From: JBBQQK01 sp038216025
Lineage (GTDB): Bacteria; Patescibacteriota; UBA1384; XYA2-FULL-43-10; 1-14-0-10-43-13
Assembly: GCA_038216025.1 (NCBI GenBank)
Contig: JBBQQK010000072.1
Span: 1 to 5,378, forward strand
Reading direction: 5' to 3'
Length of the DNA: 5,378 bases
In this document: positions 1 through 3,093 of the stretch, piece by piece
Position numbering within the stretch: the stretch's first letter is position 1
How the letters are laid out: each line of letters begins with the position of its first letter
Position numbers and translations under genes: made by a program
The notes under the pieces: model-generated
What the model was told of the DNA's origin: nothing
The model's input: only the letters and a program-made list of their open reading frames with translations
Database searches by the model: none

Positions 1-43
1 AATGAGCGAAATACTGCAAGTCGGCTTGTTTTTCAATGTTCAT
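1..43 (-). CDS. Start of an unknown gene running off the left edge
   Basis: Only the first 14 codons are visible on the minus strand, reading MNIEKQADLQYFAH. The ATG is at 43-41. A ribosome binding site AAAGGA (49-54 read on the minus strand) lies five bases upstream, which makes this start convincing. The visible residues are too few to name a family. The gene is divergent from the riboswitch and lytic transglycosylase unit to its right, and about 100 bp separate its start from the promoter at 149. Two direct repeats between the two could regulate it. Confidence 0.6.
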   Translation of the reverse strand, partial: MNIEKQADLQYFAH

Positions 44-81
44 ATTTTTCCTTTCACAGATGTTCTTTCCGGGAACTCCGT

Positions 82-111
82 ATCATACCAAACGAACATT
101 TAGCTGAATAG
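82..111 (-). promoter_or_regulatory. Possible promoter of the left-edge minus-strand gene
   Basis: Read on the minus strand, TATGAT (87-82) is a good -10 box about 40 bp before the ATG at 43. No good -35 box stands 17 bp upstream: the hexamer there is TATTCA or close to it. It lies inside the direct repeat at 94-109, so an activator-dependent promoter is possible. This is a weak call. Confidence 0.25.
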
Positions 112-134
112 TTATGAGAACATTTTAGCTGAAT
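94..134. repeat. Two tandem direct repeats, possible operator
   Basis: GAACATTTAGCTGAAT at 94-109 recurs as GAACATTTTAGCTGAAT at 118-134, with one extra T and a centre spacing of about 24 bp. The pair lies between two divergent transcription units, the minus-strand gene starting at 43 and the plus promoter at 149-177. Repeats of this size and spacing suit binding of a dimeric regulator to two successive sites. No regulator is encoded in the window, so the binding protein is unknown. Confidence 0.4.
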
Positions 135-148
135 GATGACACTTTTCC

Positions 149-177
149 TTGACAAAGTAGTTAAATTGTGCTAATAT
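149..177 (+). promoter_or_regulatory. Near-consensus housekeeping promoter of the riboswitch leader
   Basis: TTGACA (149-154), a 17-bp spacer and TATAAT-like TAATAT (172-177) form an almost perfect sigma-70-type promoter. Transcription should start near 184, about 15 bases before the riboswitch aptamer. The strength of the promoter fits a unit whose output is set afterwards, by the riboswitch and terminator. Confidence 0.8.
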
Positions 178-200
178 ATATGCATATTGTCAAATGTGAA

Positions 201-297
201 CGACAAAGGCAAACCTCGAGTAATCGGGGGACGCAAAGCTATAGGGTCCCACTTCCTTTCGCATTTTAGCGAAACTATGCGGGATTGCCAGCTGCCG
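201..297 (+). promoter_or_regulatory. Cyclic-di-GMP-I (GEMM) riboswitch aptamer
   Basis: The conserved core of the family is visible: GGCAAACC at 208-215 and GGGACGCAAAGC at 228-239. P1 closes by pairing GGCA (208-211) with TGCC (293-296). P2 is CCTCGA (214-219) with TCGGGG (224-229) around the GNRA loop GTAA, the loop that docks in this family. P3 opens with GC (238-239) against GC (291-292), continues as GGTCCC (245-250) with GGGATT (281-286), and ends in TTTCGC/GCGAAA (257-262/269-274). The base before CAAACC is G, as expected for the cyclic-di-GMP type. The cGAMP-sensing variant differs at a discriminating base that I cannot number with certainty. A covariance-model search would settle the call. 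Confidence 0.85.
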
Positions 298-321
298 AAG
301 CCAATTGATCTATATGATCAG

Positions 322-344
322 CACGGGCTTTAGCTCGTGTTTTT
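322..344 (+). terminator. Riboswitch-controlled intrinsic terminator
   Basis: CACGGGC (322-328) pairs with GCTCGTG (333-339) around a TTTA loop and is followed by TTTTT and further T-rich sequence. It lies 25 bases after the aptamer and before the start of the downstream gene, where an expression platform should be. A competing antiterminator can be drawn: AAGCC (298-302) with GGCTT (326-330), and AGCT (290-293) with AGCT (332-335). It uses bases that the folded aptamer holds in P1 and P3. This would make ligand binding favour termination (an OFF switch), which is an inference from pairing by eye. Confidence 0.75.
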
Positions 345-360
345 GTTGTTCTTAAGACAA

Positions 361-407
361 TGGCCTCATAGAAGGCCAACCTTTCGCCCAAATAAACATC
401 GAAAGGT
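361..407 (+). promoter_or_regulatory. Two leader hairpins, the second masking the ribosome binding site
   Basis: The first hairpin is TGGCCT (361-366) with AGGCCA (373-378). The second is ACCTTTCG (379-386) with CGAAAGGT (400-407), a perfect 8-bp stem with a 13-base loop. The 3' arm of the second contains the AAAGGT ribosome binding site of the gene starting at 416. Folding would therefore hide the site and lower translation, a second layer of control after the terminator. It is not evident whether the riboswitch influences this stem. Confidence 0.5.
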
Positions 408-415
408 GAAGAGAC

Positions 416-1675
416 TTGAACGTTAAAATTTTTGCGCTCACAGTAGCGCTGCTAGCTATAACCAATATAGGAGAGGCTAGCGAAGGATTTCAATCTCCTT
501 GGTTGCAGTCGATGAGCAAGAATATGCCCAAGAGTTGCAAGCAGGAGATATGGAAAAGGGTACACTACTATGAAGCACGCCCCAAACTTTTGAATCCGGT
601 CATGAGGCGGATGGCCCGTTGGAAGGGGTCTACAGAAAATGCCTGTGAAAGAAGAGGTATCAGCCCTTGGATGGAATTTGGTTTAATTCTTGCTGAAAGC
701 AAGGCCAATCCTGAAGAGGTAGACAACTTCTTTGAAGCGGAAGGGTCGGAAAAGGCACACGTTGGAATGTGTCAGTTCGACGCTAATAGACTGCCTTCTT
801 GGCAGAGAGATGATCCGGTTCGAATCCGTCTAGCCAAACAATGGGCAGAGACTGGAGACCTCAAATATCTAAGGGAATGGATTCCTAGGGATATGCGATT
901 CAATGGTCTCTGGAATATTAATCAGGGGGCAAAGGAAATCGCGGGTCATATCGAGCGGACAGGGGACAGTTCTTATTTCCCTATTGGTCATAATGGTGGA
1001 GGCGGATGCGCCGTAATAGGCATTATCCTCCATGCTCGAGAAAATGGTGTGCGGATTTCCAAGCGCCAAGTCCCGTATTATGTGAAACAGCACAACATAA
1101 GCTTCTGGAAAGTCTATGAAGCAAAGGGTGCTGCTTACAATTACTGGATGAGTAGAGGGGAAAATCTCGGGATGAGACCCTTCGCTGATGCGGCCTATAG
1201 CGAGCTTTTTGCCCGCTGGTGCGTCAGGAATGGTGTGCCTATTGAGAAATCAGTGGCAAGCAAGCATAAAGCGGTAAGCGCTGGAGTAGCGGCTAATAAA
1301 AATATCGCAAAGGCAGCATACAGTGCCAAGATCAAATCACAGAAAAAGAAATGCAAGGCAGAACTTGCAGAGGAGAAGAGTCAGATGGAAACTAGCGCAG
1401 TAATAGGCTTTCTTAGCGCTCATGTGTGGGCGCCTATCCTTCAGCCACAGTTGGTGGCATTTTCCGCTAATTTTGCGGCTGCTAAGCCATTCCTGGCGAA
1501 TATGGGGATGATCTTGGTGGGGTATGTCCTCTTCGTGGCAAGGAAGAGATTGAGAGGGCATAATATATTTCGCCGGATACATTGCGCAATCGCAGGCGAG
1601 GAGTTCAAGCCCCGTCTAAGAAAAGTTAAAGGCGGGAGGGAAACAGATCAGAATCAGGAACGAAAAACTGCTTAG
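416..1675 (+). CDS. Exported, membrane-anchored lytic-transglycosylase-like protein
   Basis: A 419-residue protein that probably cleaves peptidoglycan glycan strands outside the cytoplasmic membrane. Residues 1-22 form a signal peptide (short basic start, hydrophobic ALTVALLAI, likely cut near GEA-S). Residues 80-225 show the order of motifs of soluble lytic transglycosylase (SLT) domains: catalytic-type Glu94 in LILAESKANP, GMCQ at 117-120, NINQG at 167-171 and GHNGG at 191-195. After a Lys/Ala-rich, probably helical stretch (285-325) there is a hydrophobic segment near 329-346 and a membrane helix at about 363-377. RKRLRG and FRR follow, a basic tail typical of the cytoplasmic side. The TTG start is chosen because the signal peptide begins there and AAAGGTG lies upstream; the next Met is residue 32. 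The gene stands alone behind a cyclic-di-GMP riboswitch. VirB1-type transglycosylases of secretion systems are an alternative relation. The domain is divergent, so the family name is likely but not certain. Confidence 0.7.
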   Translation: MNVKIFALTVALLAITNIGEASEGFQSPWLQSMSKNMPKSCKQEIWKRVHYYEARPKLLNPVMRRMARWKGSTENACERRGISPWMEFGLILAESKANPEEVDNFFEAEGSEKAHVGMCQFDANRLPSWQRDDPVRIRLAKQWAETGDLKYLREWIPRDMRFNGLWNINQGAKEIAGHIERTGDSSYFPIGHNGGGGCAVIGIILHARENGVRISKRQVPYYVKQHNISFWKVYEAKGAAYNYWMSRGENLGMRPFADAAYSELFARWCVRNGVPIEKSVASKHKAVSAGVAANKNIAKAAYSAKIKSQKKKCKAELAEEKSQMETSAVIGFLSAHVWAPILQPQLVAFSANFAAAKPFLANMGMILVGYVLFVARKRLRGHNIFRRIHCAIAGEEFKPRLRKVKGGRETDQNQERKTA

Positions 1676-1693
1676 AGCAGCGTTCTAGACCTT

Positions 1694-1724
1694 AAAGGCT
1701 GTACCATGAATGGGCAGCCTTTTT
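1694..1724 (+). terminator. Terminator of the transglycosylase gene
   Basis: AAAGGCTG (1694-1701) pairs with CAGCCTTT (1715-1722) and runs into TTTT, 19 bases after the stop codon at 1675. It closes the riboswitch-controlled single-gene unit. Confidence 0.85.
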
Positions 1725-1729
1725 GCTTA

Positions 1730-1758
1730 TTGAAATAAAGATCGAATAATGATATAAA
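1730..1758 (+). promoter_or_regulatory. Possible promoter of a small RNA
   Basis: TTGAAA (1730-1735), a 17-bp spacer and TATAAA (1753-1758) lie just behind the preceding terminator, and a strong terminator follows at 1816-1852 with no gene between. The -35 box overlaps one arm of an 11-bp inverted repeat, GAAATAAAGAT (1732-1742) against ATCTTTATTTC (1782-1792). The sequence is AT-rich, so chance matches are possible. Confidence 0.4.
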
Positions 1759-1764
1759 TTGTAC

Positions 1765-1852
1765 TGAGAGATACTTATTGTATCTTTATTTCCCCTCTAA
1801 CGTGTGTGGAAAATTGGCCCTTGGCAGAATATTGCCAGGGGTCCTCTTTTTT
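1765..1852 (+). ncRNA. Candidate small RNA of about 88 nt
   Basis: The predicted transcript starts near 1765 and ends at the terminator T-run at 1852. It has a 5' hairpin AGATAC/GTATCT (1769-1774 with 1780-1785, loop TTATT). A single-stranded, CU-rich stretch TTTCCCCTCTA (1789-1799) follows, and then the terminator hairpin. A CU-rich unpaired segment between two hairpins is a common layout in regulatory RNAs that pair with ribosome binding sites. No protein frame with a start and ribosome binding site fits here. No known family was recognised. Confidence 0.35.
1816..1852 (+). terminator. Strong intrinsic terminator without an upstream gene
   Basis: GGCCCTTGGCA (1816-1826) pairs with TGCCAGGGGTC (1833-1843), an 11-bp stem with two G-T pairs and a GAATAT loop. 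CTC and six T (1847-1852) follow. The transglycosylase gene already has its own terminator at 1694, so this one most likely ends a separate short transcript. Confidence 0.75.
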
Positions 1853-1861
1853 GTCAAAAAA

Positions 1862-1971
1862 TTGCAAAGAATCTTCAATAATGGTACAATCGAATTGCGT
1901 ATTCGCTGTTTGATCTTCAGCGAATATCGTTTCTCCTCTATATAGGCTCGGCTGGTTCGTCCGGCCGAGCC
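1862..1971 (+). ncRNA. Second candidate small RNA with its promoter
   Basis: TTGCAA (1862-1867), 17 bp and TACAAT (1885-1890) could start a transcript near 1897. It would carry a hairpin TATTCGCTG/CAGCGAATA (1900-1908 with 1918-1926) and an unpaired TTTCTCCTCTA (1930-1940). A GC-rich hairpin GGCTCGGCTGG/CCGGCCGAGCC (1945-1955 with 1961-1971) comes last. The layout and the CU-rich motif repeat those of the candidate at 1765-1852. The last hairpin is not followed by a clean T-run, so the 3' end is uncertain. CGAAT (1891-1895) can also pair with ATTCG (1901-1905), competing with the first hairpin. Confidence 0.25.
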
Positions 1972-1980
1972 CCAAATTTC

Positions 1981-2009
1981 TTGTTATTTAGCTTCAAAAT
2001 TGTTATAGT
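1981..2009 (+). promoter_or_regulatory. Original promoter of the tRNA-Gln gene
   Basis: TTGTTA (1981-1986), a 17-bp spacer and TATAGT (2004-2009) place the transcription start at about 2016-2018. That is only a few bases before the first copy of the tRNA 5' end at 2021. This is the normal spacing for a tRNA promoter, but the complete tRNA now begins 210 bp further on. Transcription of the intact tRNA therefore probably runs through the inserted block 2042-2227. Confidence 0.6.
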
Positions 2010-2017
2010 TATTGCAG

Positions 2018-2041
2018 TATTCCGAGATCGTCTAGTGGTAG
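2018..2041 (+). repeat. 24-bp copy of the tRNA-Gln 5' end (left repeat)
   Basis: Bases 2018-2041 are identical to 2228-2251, which comprise three leader bases and the first 21 bases of tRNA-Gln: acceptor strand, D stem and most of the D loop. Identity stops abruptly at 2042, inside what would be the D loop. The two copies form direct repeats 210 bp apart and bound a block with a double hairpin and a dead endonuclease gene. Confidence 0.9.
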
Positions 2042-2075
2042 CCAGCCTCTTCGGCTGGTCCGCCGAAGAGGCGGA
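2042..2075 (+). repeat. Twin hairpins with mutually complementary loops
   Basis: CCAGCC-TCTTC-GGCTGG (2042-2058) is followed without a gap by TCCGCC-GAAGA-GGCGGA (2059-2075). Both have 6-bp GC-rich stems and 5-base loops, and the loops TCTTC and GAAGA are exact complements. The same bases can refold into one hairpin with an 11-bp stem, GCCTCTTCGGC (2045-2055) with GCCGAAGAGGC (2062-2072). The structure begins exactly where the tRNA repeat ends, so it is probably the end signal of the inserted element or a structure recognised by its enzyme. Confidence 0.8.
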
Positions 2076-2106
2076 GACATAGAGTTATCTTCTTTTGGAG
2101 GGAGAT

Positions 2107-2226
2107 ATGTGGCACGTATATGCATTATGTAACCATGTAAAGATTTATGTTGGTGTGAGTGCTGATCTCAAGCGAAGAATTTCTGAGCATTAGTCGGGAA
2201 AAACTTTCAGATATGTTAAAAATTGA
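2107..2226 (+). pseudogene. Broken GIY-YIG endonuclease gene
   Basis: A very good ribosome binding site GGAGG (2097-2101) stands five bases before the ATG at 2107. The frame reads MWHVYALCN and then IYVGVSADLKRRISEH, the N-terminal half of a GIY-YIG nuclease domain. Visible are VYA in place of GIY, YVG in place of YIG, and the Arg and His of the RRxxxH stretch. A TAG at 2191-2193 interrupts it. Behind the stop the frame continues SGKTFRYVKN, as family members do, and then meets TGA (2224-2226) right at the tRNA repeat. The C-terminal half with the metal-binding Glu is missing, so the enzyme cannot be active. It belongs to a different branch of the family from the intact gene at 2395. It probably derives from an older insertion. 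Confidence 0.75.
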
Positions 2227-2230
2227 TTAT

Positions 2231-2304
2231 TCCGAGATCGTCTAGTGGTAGGACAGCAGATTCTGGATCTGCTTACCTGGGTTCGAATCCTAGTCTCGGA
2301 ACCA
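2231..2304 (+). tRNA. tRNA-Gln (anticodon CTG)
   Basis: A complete 74-base cloverleaf with encoded CCA (2302-2304). The acceptor stem is TCCGAGA (2231-2237) with TCTCGGA (2294-2300). The D stem is GTCT with GGAC. The anticodon stem GCAGA/TCTGC surrounds loop TTCTGGA with anticodon CTG, reading CAG codons. The T arm is CTGGG-TTCGAAT-CCTAG. The discriminator is A (2301). The weak T1-A72 pair is typical of glutamine tRNAs. It is flanked on both sides by partial copies of itself and by GIY-YIG genes. Its own promoter lies 220 bp upstream and its own terminator almost 500 bp downstream, so RNase P and 3' processing must release it from a longer transcript. Confidence 0.95.
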
Positions 2305-2360
2305 TTCGACTCACTTCGTTCGCTCATGGCTTCCAGCCAGAAGAATGAAATGAGTCGAAT
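2304..2360 (+). repeat. Long imperfect hairpin directly behind the tRNA
   Basis: ATTCGACTCA (2304-2313) pairs with TGAGTCGAAT (2351-2360). The stem goes on imperfectly through CTTCGTTCGCTC against GAAGAATGAAA and ends in TGGCT-TCC-AGCCA (2327-2339). The first pair starts at the last base of the tRNA CCA end. Hairpins of this style next to tRNA genes and GIY-YIG genes are, to my recollection, frequent in Parcubacteria-like genomes. The hairpin is probably part of the inserted element and might also guide 3' processing of the tRNA or be recognised by the nuclease. Confidence 0.8.
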
Positions 2361-2394
2361 GTCCTGAGTGAGTGGCAACAAATCGAAGGATTAC

Positions 2395-2745
2395 ATGGCT
2401 GAATTAAATCTTAAAACTAATGCGCCCGTTGATGATAATGGCGCTTTTTTTGTGTATATTATCAAAACAGGAAATAACGATCTTTATATCGGTCAAACAG
2501 ATAACTTGGAGAGAAGAGAATTTGAGCATAAATTTCATGCTCACGGAGCAAAATTCCTAAAAGATAGCCATACAAATTTTAAGTTGGTTTACACCGAAAA
2601 ATTTATATCCAGAACAGAAGCAATGAAGCGGGAAAAGCAACTGAAAGGCTGGAGTAGGAAAAAGAAACAAGCTTTAATCAGTCAAGATTTTTCGTTACTC
2701 AAGAAGCTAGCAAAAGGTAAAAAATCTGAGATTGATGAAGGATGA
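2395..2745 (+). CDS. GIY-YIG family endonuclease (UPF0213/YhbQ-like)
   Basis: A 116-residue single-domain nuclease predicted to cut DNA through the GIY-YIG fold. FFVYII (18-23) holds the first motif, LYIGQT (30-35) the second, and NLERREFEH (37-45) the conserved Arg and His. SRTEAMKREKQLKGW (72-86) carries the metal-binding Glu75, and SRKKKQALI follows, typical of small stand-alone members. The ATG at 2395 is preferred because GAAGGA (2385-2390) lies just before it and the domain starts soon after. A GTG at 2368 in the same frame would add nine residues without a good ribosome binding site. All key residues are present, unlike in the dead copy at 2107. The gene lies between the tRNA and a 20-bp copy of the tRNA 3' end. 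It is probably expressed from the tRNA promoter, and its likely job is to spread or maintain this small element. Confidence 0.85.
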   Translation: MAELNLKTNAPVDDNGAFFVYIIKTGNNDLYIGQTDNLERREFEHKFHAHGAKFLKDSHTNFKLVYTEKFISRTEAMKREKQLKGWSRKKKQALISQDFSLLKKLAKGKKSEIDEG

Positions 2746-2777
2746 TGCTGGAACTGGAAATGGTCAGCTAGCTGAAC

Positions 2778-2797
2778 AATCCTAGTCTCGGAACCAT
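2778..2797 (+). repeat. 20-bp copy of the tRNA-Gln 3' end (right repeat)
   Basis: AATCCTAGTCTCGGAACCAT at 2778-2797 is identical to 2286-2305, which covers the end of the T loop, the T stem, the acceptor strand and CCA of tRNA-Gln plus one base. Identity ends sharply on both sides. It looks like an attachment-site repeat left by insertion into the tRNA 3' end. Confidence 0.9.
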
Positions 2798-2831
2798 AAT
2801 AAAAACACCAAGAAATTGGTGTTTTTATTAT
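2796..2831. terminator. Perfect 16-bp bidirectional terminator
   Basis: ATAATAAAAACACCAA (2796-2811) pairs without mismatch with 2816-2831 around a GAAA tetraloop. The T-rich 3' arm serves plus-strand transcription from the tRNA and endonuclease. The mirror arm gives a T-rich end to minus-strand transcription coming from the RelA/SpoT gene. It directly adjoins the right tRNA repeat, so it was probably the original terminator of the tRNA gene. Confidence 0.85.
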
Positions 2832-2862
2832 TTACTAAATTTGTTAATTTAACGATTAAAGA

Positions 2863-3093
2863 CTATTGAAGTATAAGTTTGTTATCGGCTGTTAACTTAT
2901 AGCTAACAGTTTTGCTTACAGACGGAGAAACACTATCGTCAGTATAAACTACAGTTGCTAAATTTGAAGCAAAAGCGACGCTTTGTATAGTGGACTGGTT
3001 ATTGTCATTTAGTGCTACGCTCGCAATGTGTTGAGGTTTGCCCGACTTGTTTCCTTCTGTAAGATCATTAGTGCCAGAGGTCAGTAGAACAAT
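2863..3093 (-). pseudogene. Start-less protein tail behind the RelA/SpoT gene
   Basis: On the minus strand the frame of the RelA/SpoT gene stays open for 76 codons after its TAA, up to TAG at 2865-2863. It reads IVLLTSGTNDLTEG and ends VSYKLTADNKLILQ. The segment is rich in Ser, Thr, Asn and Val, like the end of an exported beta-rich or pilin-like protein, and unlike any RelA/SpoT C-terminal domain. No ATG, GTG or TTG start in frame precedes it. It could be the remnant of a gene whose front was lost when the neighbouring sequence was rearranged, or a chance open frame. The bidirectional terminator lies about 30 bp beyond its stop. Confidence 0.4.

Larger units (their letters stand above)
2042..2227 (+). 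mobile_element. Small inserted block on the 5' side of tRNA-Gln
   Basis: The block lies between two 24-bp direct repeats of the tRNA 5' end (2018-2041 and 2228-2251). Counting one repeat, the unit is 210 bp. It contains a double hairpin directly at the repeat junction, a strong ribosome binding site and a broken GIY-YIG endonuclease gene. The placement suggests an element that entered the D-loop region of the tRNA gene and restored the tRNA with its own copy of the 5' end. A tandem tRNA duplication followed by loss of most of the first copy would also give these repeats. Confidence 0.5.
2306..2797 (+). mobile_element. Minimal GIY-YIG element on the 3' side of tRNA-Gln
   Basis: A 492-bp block bounded by a 20-bp direct repeat of the tRNA 3' end (2286-2305 and 2778-2797). 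Inside lie a long hairpin and one gene, an intact GIY-YIG endonuclease; there is no integrase or transposase. Outside the right repeat the tRNA terminator follows at once. Removing the block joins the tRNA 3' end to that terminator, as expected for the original gene. The arrangement resembles site-specific entry into the T-arm of a tRNA that regenerates the tRNA 3' end, but with a homing-type nuclease as the only protein. Confidence 0.6.

Noticed and set aside
1775..1975. A 66-codon open frame on the minus strand starting with TTG
   Set aside because: The TTG has no ribosome binding site, the frame covers a strong plus-strand terminator and several hairpins, and the ribosome-binding-like AGAGGAGA in it is not followed by a start codon. 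Hairpin and promoter structure explains the stretch better.
2021..2075. A second complete tRNA beginning with the first 5' copy
   Set aside because: The D arm is not closed and there is no T arm or 3' acceptor strand. The hairpin CCAGC-CTCTTCG-GCTGG looks like an anticodon arm only by chance.
2191..2226. TAG and TGA inside the first GIY-YIG frame as evidence for a changed genetic code
   Set aside because: The neighbouring genes end at normal TAA, TAG and TGA codons and the frame is cut off by the tRNA repeat anyway, so simple decay is the better explanation.
2362..2390. TCCT (2362-2365) pairing with AGGA (2387-2390) to mask the ribosome binding site of the GIY-YIG gene
   Set aside because: Only four pairs can be drawn and the enclosed sequence shows no further stem, so the evidence is too thin.
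2042..2797. A classical insertion sequence or CRISPR array
   Set aside because: There is no transposase, no terminal inverted repeat pair, and no regularly spaced short repeats with spacers. The direct repeats are copies of tRNA parts.
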